A stretch of 64,000 nucleotides of DNA from Conoideocrella luteorostrata (Eukaryota > Ascomycota > Sordariomycetes > Hypocreales > Clavicipitaceae). The DNA is taken from the NCBI GenBank assembly GCA_032433595.1, contig JASWJB010000123.1:1-64000 (forward strand). The letters run 5' to 3'. Below the pieces are notes generated by a model. It ran no database searches, was not told where the DNA came from, and saw only the letters and a list, made by a program, of their open reading frames with translations. A program made the translations under genes and the position numbers. The first letter of the stretch is position 1; each line of letters starts with the position of its first letter. Below, piece after piece: positions 50,615-59,945 of this stretch.

Positions 50615-51364
50615 TCAACTCTGCTCCAACATGTTCCTCACCTTCTCGATCCTCCCCATGGCGCCTTCCAGCCTCTCCAACCGCCGCCTCTTCTCCTTAT
50701 CCCGCTTCTCCAGCTCACCCACCCTCTCCTCCAGCTTGGCCCTCGCCCTCCTCTCATCAGCCACCATCTCATTCGCCTGCTCGAACAGACTCGCGCTCAG
50801 CTCTTCCACCTCCTTGCTTGTAGCGCTCAACCTCCCCTCAGCCTCCTTCCTAAGCGTCTGCTCCCGCGTCAACGCCTCCATCAGGTCCTCGGCTGACGTA
50901 GCGCCAGGGCCAGCAGAAAGAGGCTGCTGGTTCGGCAAGGGGAGTGAATTCTGGCGGTGCACATCAACGCGCAGATTGGGCGTGGATTTCCGCGGATAGA
51001 GCAGCGAGGAGAGACGGGACGTGCCTTGCTGGAGGATCGATGGGGGGGACTGCTGAACAGGAGGATCGGGTTGCTGGGTTTGCTGCGGCGTCGACGGGCG
51101 TTGCGCCGATCGCAGCTTGTGGAGTTCTGCTTCGTACTCGGCCCAGCGGGACACGGCGGCCGCAGCCTTTTCATTGAGCTGCGTGACTTGGGTTTCTAGT
51201 TCGGCAATGCGGGCTTGCGCCTGGAGCAGGTCGTCTTGGCTATTGCTGCGCTGCTGGGGGGTGGTGACGACGCCGCAGCTGGGACAGCATGAAGTTGCGC
51301 CTGTGAATGCCGAGGGATTGGCTATCGTCGGCGTGGCCATTGTGAGGACTGTTGTCGCACTCAT
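50615..51364 (-). CDS. Short Sec2-domain coiled-coil protein (Rab GEF-like)
   Basis: Sec2 coiled coils catalyse GDP release from Sec4/Rab8-type GTPases on secretory vesicles. A single exon from the ATG at 51364 gives 249 aa, far shorter than yeast Sec2 (759). N-terminal region: a CCPSCG cysteine pair, then a first coiled coil (LLQAQARIAELETQVTQLNE). The middle is Gln/Pro/Ser-rich. From about residue 160 comes the Sec2 signature: LMEALTREQTLRKEAEGRL, EVEELSASLFEQANEMVADE, ARAKLEERVGELEKRDKEKR. The ELSASLFEQANEMV segment corresponds to the GTPase-contact part. The long C-terminal Sec15/Ypt-binding tail is missing, so this is either a minimal GEF or a paralogue with another role. Confidence 0.75.
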   Translation of the reverse strand: MSATTVLTMATPTIANPSAFTGATSCCPSCGVVTTPQQRSNSQDDLLQAQARIAELETQVTQLNEKAAAAVSRWAEYEAELHKLRSAQRPSTPQQTQQPDPPVQQSPPSILQQGTSRLSSLLYPRKSTPNLRVDVHRQNSLPLPNQQPLSAGPGATSAEDLMEALTREQTLRKEAEGRLSATSKEVEELSASLFEQANEMVADERRARAKLEERVGELEKRDKEKRRRLERLEGAMGRIEKVRNMLEQS

Positions 51365-51830
51365 ACTCCCCCTCTCCTTGTCCGATTCGCGCGATGAGGC
51401 GTGTGTTGGTGCGTGTATTGCAAGTTGGTGGTGTCGGATCGCGCGGTGGTGGTGATGATGATGATGATGGTGACAGTGGTTATATGAAGTTGAGTAGGGA
51501 AGGCGGAGGAGGAGGAGGAGGAGGAGGAATATTCCTCTGGTGCGGTCACGAGCGGATCGTGTCTGCGACTGTGCTGTGCTGGGTTTGAGCCGAGGCGCCG
51601 ACTGGCCGGTGGCTGTTTAACTCTGACTGCTACTGTCGCTTTCGCTGTCGCTTTCGTGCGTGCGTGAGCGACGGGGGACGGACTGGGGTTGCGTTTGGTT
51701 TTTATTCCCGGCACAAGGACGCACTGCTGACCGTAGATGCGAAGGATTTGCGCCAACCCGCTGCCGATGGATGTTTCCGTACGGCAGCTTGTTTGCCTGG
51801 GGCAGTTGGGGTGGGAGTTGAAGAAGTCAC

Positions 51831-51846
51831 TACGGAGTACGGAGTA
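51831..51846. repeat. Two TACGGAGTA copies in 7-bp register
   Basis: TACGGAGTACGGAGTA: two motif copies overlapping by two bases, so the repeating unit is GTACGGA. The same arrangement occurs in reverse at 11740-11755. Confidence 0.9.
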
Positions 51847-52249
51847 CAGTACGTTGGGACGCTGGCATGACGTGCACGGCATGGATAGCAAGTATGTACG
51901 TAGTGTGTACTCCGTACGACGTAGTCGATTGATTTGTATCTAAGACACGGTAGCTCTATAATTGACCCGTAGCATGCATGCCAACTTCTGCCATGACTCT
52001 AATTCATTGCGGCGGGGGCATTGCGGAGGTCTTACAAGCTCGGATGGGCACGACCGGGTGCCAAGAAGTTAAAAAGTTGAACGCGGCGACGGAGTAGCTA
52101 GATACCTGTTGGTTATGTCGTTCGCAATAGTTACTCCGTAACCAATCCTTGTCTTCACGGGTTGGTCTCCCTCAGGAAAGGGCGAGCTGGGAGCCGGACC
52201 CTCTGGTGGACAGCGGGTGATGACAGCCAAGCAATATATTGGTTGATGC

Positions 52250-52279
52250 AAATGAATCCAAATGAATCCAAATGAATCC
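52250..52279. repeat. Tandem 10-bp repeat, 3 units
   Basis: Three exact copies of AAATGAATCC in non-coding sequence. Confidence 0.9.
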
Positions 52280-53165
52280 CTTGCTCTTTGTAGTCTAAGC
52301 ACTGCATAGTGTAATTATTTGTTTCGTAATTGTTGATCGTCAGCCCAAACTCGCTTTCACACCTTCATCGGCGGCATAACAGCAACATCACCGGCCCTCC
52401 CTTCTGCCACCGCATCACTGTCAGTCTAGCCAGCCTCAATACTGACTGCAGCAAGCCCTCCGTTGCCCTCTGCTTTCCGCATATCACACTCGGCAGAGTG
52501 GTATTCAAAACCTGAGCACCTGCTCCGTCCCAAAAGCAATAACCGGAGTGGCTACCAACATCGTGGCGGTGGTCTTGATGTTGTCCAGCGCTGCATTTAA
52601 GATGATCTGAGCCCGGTTCGAGTTCTTATGCGATATGTGTCAAGCAGCTCTCATTCGGAGGAGCGAATGATGGCGGACGGAGACATTTTATTTGTTATCA
52701 AGTTGGTAATGCGTCGTATCCAATTCAGACGGCTGCACTTGAAGTCAGCTGCTGGAAGCTCATTGGCATAGTGGCCTTCCCTTAAACATGTGCGTGATGT
52801 TGGACCTGTATGGCATCTCTTGTTTGACGGACTTGGGATGGGAACATTGAATATTCTGCTATGACACATATCTGCATATTTCTTGGGCTTGGTCCTGTGA
52901 GTGATGGAAACACTTGGGAGCGGAATACCAAAGAAACGAATACTACTCCGCAAACGTGCAAGATAACCGTGTGGATTTACTATGTTTAATTATACGAGTG
53001 AGAAGTTACGTCTTTTTCCCTTATTCAGGCGACGTATCACCTCAATGCCCGTTCCATTACACTCCTATCGCATATATGTTCCCGTCATCCTCATCAACAT
53101 TAGTCTTGCAATCATGTAAAAGGGGGCGCACTCTCAAGAGGAGCCCCCCCCCCCCGGGCCGTCCA

Positions 53166-53552
53166 TCACTGCTCGTTCGATGCCAGACATTTGGGCGGCT
53201 TCTCGAGCACAGATAACCTAACAGAGTCAGCATGGCTTCTTCTCAAACACTAGCCAAGTGGCAAGCTGGGAGCACTGAAGATTCAAAACTCACCCGAAAG
53301 ATGGATTATACCGCTCCAAGTCCTCCGACGTAATCGAGTCCTTGCGGTCGGGTTCCACGTTGATCACGCAGTTCTTGGCTGCCAAATGCAAGTCTGGCCA
53401 CAAGTTAGCATCCTCCCACGAAAGACCAGGTATCATATCAACACGTGTTGGGAGCGCATACTCGCTTCGATGAGACCCTCTTCCGCAACCTCCTCCTGAC
53501 TTCTGCGACGCTTCTTCACCACCTGAACCGCCTTTTTGAAGTAATAATCCAT
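53166..53552 (-). CDS. Small spliced hypothetical protein
   Basis: Three exons on the minus strand, 53462-53552, 53294-53393 and 53166-53217, join in one frame to an 80-residue protein. Intron 1 (68 nt) has donor GTATGC, a GCTAAC branch and a CCAG acceptor. Intron 2 (76 nt) is GTGAGT-TTAG. The protein starts MDYYFKKAVQVVKKRRR, a basic helix, then an acidic stretch (SQEEVAEEGLIEA). It continues LHLAAKNCVINVEPDRKDS and ITSEDLERYNPSF. I do not recognise the family. Canonical splice signals and protein-like composition across three phases make chance unlikely. The start could lie upstream, because the frame stays open for about 20 more codons. Confidence 0.5.
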
Positions 53553-54969
53553 GGCTTCGACGGCTCGTTGTCCGGGACACTCTTGGCCTTGACGAGTTGT
53601 TGTATGTGTAGGAATAGTAAGTGCTTGTAGTTTATTATTCTATGCAGAGTTCAGGGGATCAAGCAGGGATGGCCCCCATCTTATACCGCAAGCCTGCCTT
53701 CTTCCGGAATTCCACGCCTTCCAAACTCTCATACTTCCGCCTAAGCAATGTAGAGTTTTCGCCGCCTGCCCAATAACAATTGCCGCAAGGGGGTGGTATT
53801 TTTTTGTCTTTTTTTAATTTGCCTTTTTTACCGTTACATTATTATTCTGGGGCCATGTCTGGGTCAGGTTGCCTTTGTCCCTGATGGCGGGAGGGACCAG
53901 GCATTTGCAGTTGATTTTCCAATCCAGTCATGGGGGGGGGGCCAAGCGATGGACGCTGCTTTCAAAGTTTGCGGATGGCAAATGGGTTTTGTTTAGCGGG
54001 ATCAGATGGGGTAGAACGACGGGGCCAAGAATGAGAGTGAAACAAGCATTTTGCCTAAGATAACTACGGACATGTTGACGGAGTTCGGTCCACTGTTGCG
54101 GGTCTGACAAGCGGGTGGCTGAAAGTTTGGGAGACACACAAATGTCGTCATGTAAGAAGTTGCCTGGATGGTTTCGGCTCCAGGTCCAGGGCGTGTTGAC
54201 TTGTTTCACGGATGGACGGCCATGGTGAGACATGACGACTTGGCACTTGACATTTGGCATCCCGGTAGTTCGATCGTTCGATCGTTTTCTTGGCGATACG
54301 ATTAGAATCCCATTTGCAGACTGCAGAGTGCCGGGGCAACTGCTGCAGCGCACAGTTGACTTAGCTGACTTTGTTGTGGTTGGACTTGGGAATTCCCTGT
54401 CAGCGTCAACGTGTGGCTTGCGTGGTATTGTATTATGTTTGGCGGGCTAGAGTTTAAAGTGGCTCGGCAAGCACGGCAAACAGTCGCATCCGTCAAGGGT
54501 CTGACGCGTTCATGGGTATCAAGGTTCAGCCAAAACTCTGCCGTATCGACGGATCTGTACAGAGATGTACAGGCCCGGAGCCGAAGACTATCAAGGGGTA
54601 TCTTGATGTGCCTATCTTGGCGTGTGCCTATTTTGAGGGCCAAGAACCCTGTTTATTGCCCGTCGTTGTGTTGTGTAAGCTTCCCTCCCTCCCTACCTGG
54701 TGCCATAAATATGCAAATTGGGAGGCAAGGTGGCAAGGTGGCAAGGTGTGTGTGTGTGTGGAATCGTTAATCCTTGGACAGCAAATCTTAATGGGAGGCA
54801 ACGAATGTGGAGTGTTGTCCTGTTATGTGCATACTTCAAATTCTCCTATGGGCTGTATTACAGTTTAGTTACTAACACGCTATAGAGCTGAATAATATTT
54901 TCTTCAGGCCGCATTAATGATAAGCCCGCTGAGGATATTCGAATGTATTGCTTCCAGCGAGTCCGTCTG
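53553..54969. other. Intergenic with an exon-like CxxC frame
   Basis: Contains the minus-strand exon-like stretch ending at 53659 (see findings), poly-A/T runs around 53800-53830, and a 9-10 base poly-G near 53932. No complete gene. Confidence 0.45.
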
Positions 54970-55821
54970 TCAATGCCTGCGACCATGGCTCCTCCTTCCT
55001 GGGCTGTGCCTTCTTGAATGGTGTCTTCCCGCACTATGTCTCCGCCTAGGCTGCTTATCGTCTTCATTTTGCTCATCTACCCCCTCGTGCTTCTTCTCCT
55101 CGGCTTTGTCCATAGCTACCTCCATCCCTTTCTTCATCACATTGTGCCTCAACCCATCGGGATGCTTGTTTCCCAAAAAGCCATCCACCAAGGCCGAGCC
55201 CACAGTGGCCACTGCGACCTTGGCCCCCTTGGCCCCCTTCCACTGGCCAGGGTCCCCACGACTATCTAAGGCGGCAGATATGCCAGTGGACAGAGCAGTG
55301 ACGGCACAAGTCCGCACTATCGGGTTCTGCCACCAGGGGTCACCCGCGTCCTCTTTAGGTTGTCTCTCCCGTTGCGAGGACGACGCGGCAGACTTGCTCC
55401 TCGACGGGGCATGGCTACGAGACCGCCGGCCATGACGGCTGAGTGGAGGCGCTCTGCGGTCCTGAGAGTGAGACGGTGGGGGCCGTCTGGCACGCGGCGA
55501 ATCGTCATAACCATAGCCGTGAGGAGGAGTAGAAGGTACGTGTGCTGAATAACGGCGGCCGCTCAAGTCTGAGGACGGAGCTTGGCGGTATGGATGCCGA
55601 CCGCGCACTGGCTCGCCATGGTCAGCAGGCAGACTGGTTCGTCGGTGGCTGTCAAACGAACTGTATGTTGGCGGCGGCGGTGGTTGGCTGGAGTAGACTT
55701 GGCCGCAAAGACTGGCAGAGCCATAACCAGACGGGTAGAAGTAATAATCATCGGCGGGATTGAGCGCCCGGGTATAGGGCGGAGATGGAGGCCCACTATG
55801 ACGCCGTCTTCGAGAGGACAT
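54970..55821 (-). CDS. Conserved-looking hypothetical, Arg/Ser/Pro-rich protein
   Basis: A single exon of 283 aa from the ATG at 55821. Residues 1 to about 160 are disordered and rich in Arg, Ser, Pro, His and Tyr (SSRRRRHSGPPSPPYTRALN; several YxPP-like segments). About residues 162-230 form the only structured-looking part: DPWWQNPIVRTCAVTALSTG, AALDSRGDPGQWKGAKGAKV, AVATVGSALVDGFLGNK. Small-residue periodicity there suggests a glycine-zipper-like helix pair. The tail is Lys/Glu-rich, then His/Arg/Ser-rich (RRHSAGRHHSRRHSPGRR). No function can be assigned. The Trp-Trp-Gln-Asn-Pro core would be the part to search. Confidence 0.6.
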   Translation of the reverse strand: MSSRRRRHSGPPSPPYTRALNPADDYYFYPSGYGSASLCGQVYSSQPPPPPTYSSFDSHRRTSLPADHGEPVRGRHPYRQAPSSDLSGRRYSAHVPSTPPHGYGYDDSPRARRPPPSHSQDRRAPPLSRHGRRSRSHAPSRSKSAASSSQRERQPKEDAGDPWWQNPIVRTCAVTALSTGISAALDSRGDPGQWKGAKGAKVAVATVGSALVDGFLGNKHPDGLRHNVMKKGMEVAMDKAEEKKHEGVDEQNEDDKQPRRRHSAGRHHSRRHSPGRRSHGRRH

Positions 55822-56777
55822 GATGGGATGAGACGGGGTGGGTGAACCTTAAGACGATGGATGGAAGGGATGTAGCCGGAAATGGACAAGCTAACACGGA
55901 GGCAGCAAGGTTTGGTTGGCGTGGACAATCTGCTTCGAGTCCCTGAGAGCGACAAGACGAAACGGTTGAACGAGATAAAAGACAGACAGCTGTTGAGGCT
56001 CGGTGAGGCTATTTGTAGGATATGAATTGTAGCACCCTGACCCCGTAGATAACTATAAAGAATACGTCTGGGGAAAAAGTTGGCATGCAGGGATTCAATG
56101 ACATGGCTGACGAGCATTATTATAATTTCTGCATCCCCGTCAAGGACCAGTTTGGACCAGTCGAGGCCCAGCAAGGGCGAAAGGGCGGGAGAGCGACACA
56201 CAATTCCGACCCAAAGGCAGCATGCCACGACAGTCCCAGACTAGCGACGATCCTGTACGGAGTACACAATCCATACATGAGCAAATCAGTAGCTACCTGG
56301 GTAGGTATGCAGCAGCATGGAACATGATACCGCGTGGATGCCCTGTCCTCGTCTCACAAAAAGCCACCAGACTGCACGGGCGGCCACTTGCTACCCCACC
56401 GCTTTAGAGCAACCTCGGGACAATGACGTCATTTTATCTTGACCCTGCGTCTTGCGTCTTTTTTTCCCCCTTCTCTCTCCTCGTAACGACTAACTATCAT
56501 GGGGTACCACAATGGACGTGTAGTTGCATGGTTGCATGGCGCGCGCCATTGGGCATTATCTACGGAGCACGGAGAATTGAGCAGTTACTGCCTTGTCCTT
56601 CATCTTTCCTCCTCCACCGTCGTACCTCGTGACTGACGTCTAGCGTGCGTGTACTCCGAACTCGTGTGCAGATAGTTGTCCCGTAAATAACCCCGACAAG
56701 TGCCGTCTGTATCATCGTAGTAATGTCTTCGAAGAAAGTAGGTCGCGCTGCGTGAATCATTGACGCGCACTTGCGTG
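55822..56777. other. Intergenic, no gene seen
   Basis: Promoter side of the 283-aa gene. It contains one TACGGAGTA at 56256-56264 and near matches at 56561 and 56652. Confidence 0.5.
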
Positions 56778-57500
56778 TCATGGCAAATGCCGCACAGCAG
56801 AGGCCTGCGACTCACTCACCTCCAGGATCCCCAGTCCATAAGACAAGTCAAGCACGTACTTGTGGCATCTGATTGTGAGAATTGTTGGGACATTCGCAAT
56901 TGCATTCGTCCGGAGTGCAGTCTCCGGGAGACGGCAGACGGCAGACGGCAGACGGCAAGTAACATGCTCATTCATGTTCGTGTCGCAGTTTGACGGTGTA
57001 GCGGGAAGTCCCTTCTTCAAGGCGCGGCCTAAACATTGCACATGCCGAGACGTGCTCTCAGATGAGACACTCATCTTTGCATCACCTTGATTCACAGTTG
57101 CTCCTTTACGCTGGCTCGATGGAATCGTAGGTCTTGCCAAATCGCAATTGACTTGCTGGTCTTGGTTGGCAGGTATATGGCGATAGATTGGCAGGATTCG
57201 CCAAACTGGCGCATCACACACGTACACCGCCATGCCAGCCTCCAAAGGAAAAACATACAGCATGACAAGCTTCAAGCCCCTCCCCGGGTCCCCACAGAGA
57301 TTCATGATCTTTAGGGTTAGCTAGTCAGCAGCGAATAAGAGCAAAATACTCTTGCTTACCTGGTGAGGGCAAATGCCGTGTTCCAAGCCAGCGCTATCCC
57401 TGATCGGCGCATCCCGATCGATCCCCGGTATGTGCATCAGACGAAGTGCCGGCAGGGTTAGGGTAGGGACTAACTGGAGTGCGTGATGTGTGTACACCAT
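56778..57500 (-). CDS. Spliced hypothetical protein (tentative)
   Basis: Two exons on the minus strand, 57360-57500 and 56778-57308. The 51-nt intron has a textbook CAG/GTAAGC donor, a GCTAACC branch and an AAAG acceptor, phase 0. The joined frame is 223 aa. Exon 1 starts MVYTHHALQLVPTLTLPALR. The junction reads GLEHGICPHQ then IMNLCGDPGRGLKLVMLYVF. I do not recognise it. The distal part of exon 2 crosses a 7-bp tandem repeat (56929-56956) that does not respect codons, so the true 3' end may lie earlier, possibly after another intron starting at GTACGT near 57230. Confidence 0.38.
56929..56956. repeat. Tandem AGACGGC heptamer, 4 units
   Basis: Four exact seven-base units inside the open frame of the tentative gene at 56778-57500. 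It is the main argument against that part being coding. Confidence 0.9.
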
Positions 57501-59229
57501 GTAGTCACCACCTTGACTAGTTAAATTAGTTCCAGAAGCGAATTCACTCTGGAGGTGTGTTCTGCATCACACCATCACAACACATGAGGCAATTTTGTGC
57601 AGAGGACGAAACAGCAGCAGCAGCAGCAGCAGCAAGGGCAGGGCAAAGGGAATGGCTACATGTTTGAGATGGAGATGGTTGGCATCAAGGCCCCTCTCCA
57701 ACAGTGTACAGCACAGCAACGTCAATTTACCATCATCACGCATAGCAAGGGAGCGCGACGAAACCATCTGAACCAATGCGACTTGATCATCTATTCGTCT
57801 GTTGTAGAGTAGCTGTGTCCTGGCCGCAAGGTATGCACATGGTTGAACGGCTTAGAGAAGGTCTAGGGAATATAACTCCAACGACGACCTTGCTTAGCCA
57901 AACTGCGGGAAGGAATCAACACCCTCACGTCCGGGTTTCAAGTCAAGCATGATGCAGATCATACTTGGATGGCGCTCATACCAATTACTGCGGCCGTGTG
58001 TCTGAATATTGCATGACGAAAAACCGCTCAATCATGTGAAACTATCTACGGAGTGGCTTGGGTTGCGACACTACCGTTGATGACGTTGACTTTTGTGTCA
58101 TTCTGGGAGATAGACGACCCCCCGACCTTGGCCTGCTTTGTATCTGCTTCACACCGTAATAAAGCGCTGGGCTATGCAGAGGAGGATGTCACACATTAAT
58201 TACGTCGCAGAGCGCAAGCGTATCCGAGCGGTAGTAGTAGAGGAATGGGAGGTGTGTAAAGACATGCTAAACGCTAGGCTGTTGTTTTTTTATCCCGCCC
58301 GTGGCTTGGTTTGCGATAATTTGGGATTCATTGCCTAAACGACTTGATGTGATACTTTCTTCGTGAAGCCCCTGAAGTCCCTGAAGTCCTTGAAGTCTGA
58401 CAGGTCGTGGTGCTATTCAATGATCAGAGAGGCTTAGGACCTGCGAACATAAATTTGTGTTTTTCGCTCGTGGACTCGTCTGAACTCGTAACTTTACAGC
58501 ACTAAATGCCGGGCGAACCCGCCGGGGAACATTGACCAACAGTTCTATAGTCATGATAATGGGCAAATACGAGTGTATATAATGTCTGCCATTACACCAG
58601 CTTGCAAAAGAGGGTGAGATTTACATGCTATGTTAGTTGGCTATCGTCAAACGAACCATGTATTGTACACAAGTCATGGTTTGTGATCTGGGGGAGAGCT
58701 TCTCCCCGGTGGTAGCATTTCCAAATTATTTTGCAAAAAAATTGTCCCGTTGGGATAGATCTTGGGATATGAGCGATGTGCGTTAGGATCATTGGGGTAT
58801 ATTGTTCTGCTGCGGCCCACGCAGCTTTATTGTCTATCTAGGCGCCTCGTGCTTTCACAGACGACGACGACACCAACGCTATGGGTAAGACGTCATCTAA
58901 TGACCCGAGAACTTCGTTCCCTTGACGCGTGGTTCTGTGGTTTGAGGATCGCTGAAGGTGCCTCCTCTTGGACACTTGCTATACTAGATGTCGATGACCT
59001 GGTGCATCTTATTGTAGATGTATTCGGGTGTCTGCCCTCGATTTGAAGGGTATCAAGAGAAACACACACATCCTCTACGCAATTTGCGCGGTACCTGCAT
59101 CACGACAGGTTGTAGGCATGCTCAAGGCGCCATCAGCTGGCTGACCTCCGGCCACTGAGGTGGCATAGACTAAACTCCCCGCAGCTTCGGCTGGGGAGAG
59201 TGAGAGAACCAGGGGTTGTGGCGAATCGT
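57501..59229. other. Intergenic, no gene seen
   Basis: Contains a short CAG run near 57611-57634 and three CTGAAGTCC-like units at about 58371-58398. One 8-base motif match (TACGGAGT) lies at 58047. Open frames are short and unremarkable. Confidence 0.5.
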
Positions 59230-59945
59230 TCAGGTCGGCTTTGCCACCTTTCGAAGCTCGCTTGCACCAGTCTCGGGATCCTTGTATTCTTTCCAGCTCA
59301 CCGGCACCATGTCATTTCCAGCCTCACTTGTAGCCATGATGACACCTAGTTCGTTAGACGCGGTCGACAGGTAATAGTTCGCCTGGTCTCCGAGGGAAAT
59401 CTTTGATGTCAGAGAAACATCCGAGTTAGTAATCTGTCCGCAACCTCCACGACAGTGCCACGCATAGGCGACCAATAACGTACCACTCGTGCCCTCACAA
59501 TATCCCCGGGCTTGAACGACTCGTAAATCTTGACCTTGTCCTTCTCCGTGGCCCGTACGTCCTGCACGCGAATGACGCCCTGCCACTCCGTCTGCAGCAC
59601 GGTATCACCAACCTGCTGAATCACAACAATGGCCTGCTTGGGCATGAGGCGCAACACGCGAGCGAGCACAATGTTGTTCACGTCGGGCAGGATCTCGCGC
59701 TGGCGGCGGCCGCCGTGCCTGGCCACTGAAATTGTAGGGCGTTCTTCGGGTGCAGGCGCAGTGATCTTGTTGAGCCGCTTCGCAGGGCCGGGGGCCTTGG
59801 CCGGGGCGGTGATGACGACGCTGCCGAGGAGGGAGGAGGCGACGCTGCCCTCGTAGATGTGAGTGCCGGGGCCGGGGAGATACTTCGATGCGGATCCGAG
59901 GATTTGGCCTGGTACGGCGACGGATGGGGGCTCGTCAACGGCCAT
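59230..59945 (-). CDS. CSL4: RNA exosome cap subunit Csl4
   Basis: One of three S1/KH-type cap proteins of the nine-subunit exosome core, involved in 3'-5' RNA processing and decay in nucleus and cytoplasm. Two exons on the minus strand: 59484-59945 and 59230-59400. The 83-nt intron has donor GTACGT, a TTACTAAC branch and a CAAAG acceptor, phase 0. The product is 210 aa (human 195, yeast 292). The N-terminal barrel reads [37 protein letters not shown]. The S1 domain reads [50 protein letters not shown]. The C-terminal domain reads [20 protein letters not shown]. The ATG at 59945 gives the expected start. Reading through the intron would end the protein early. Confidence 0.93.

Larger units (their letters stand above)
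51365..53165. other. Intergenic with motif cluster and short repeats
   Basis: Exact TACGGAGTA/TACTCCGTA copies lie at 51831, 51838, 51908 and 52132. There are GAT and GGA triplet runs near 51455-51530, three 10-bp units (AAATGAATCC) at 52250-52279, and a 12-base poly-C at 53144-53155. No supported gene. Confidence 0.5.

Noticed and set aside
52611..52630. GGTTCGAGTTC, a possible tRNA B box
   Set aside because: No A box at the right distance upstream and no foldable acceptor stem.
57310..57475. Telomere-like TTAGGG fragments
   Set aside because: Only one or two units at separate places, one of them inside the intron of the tentative gene (57309-57359). Not an interstitial telomere array.
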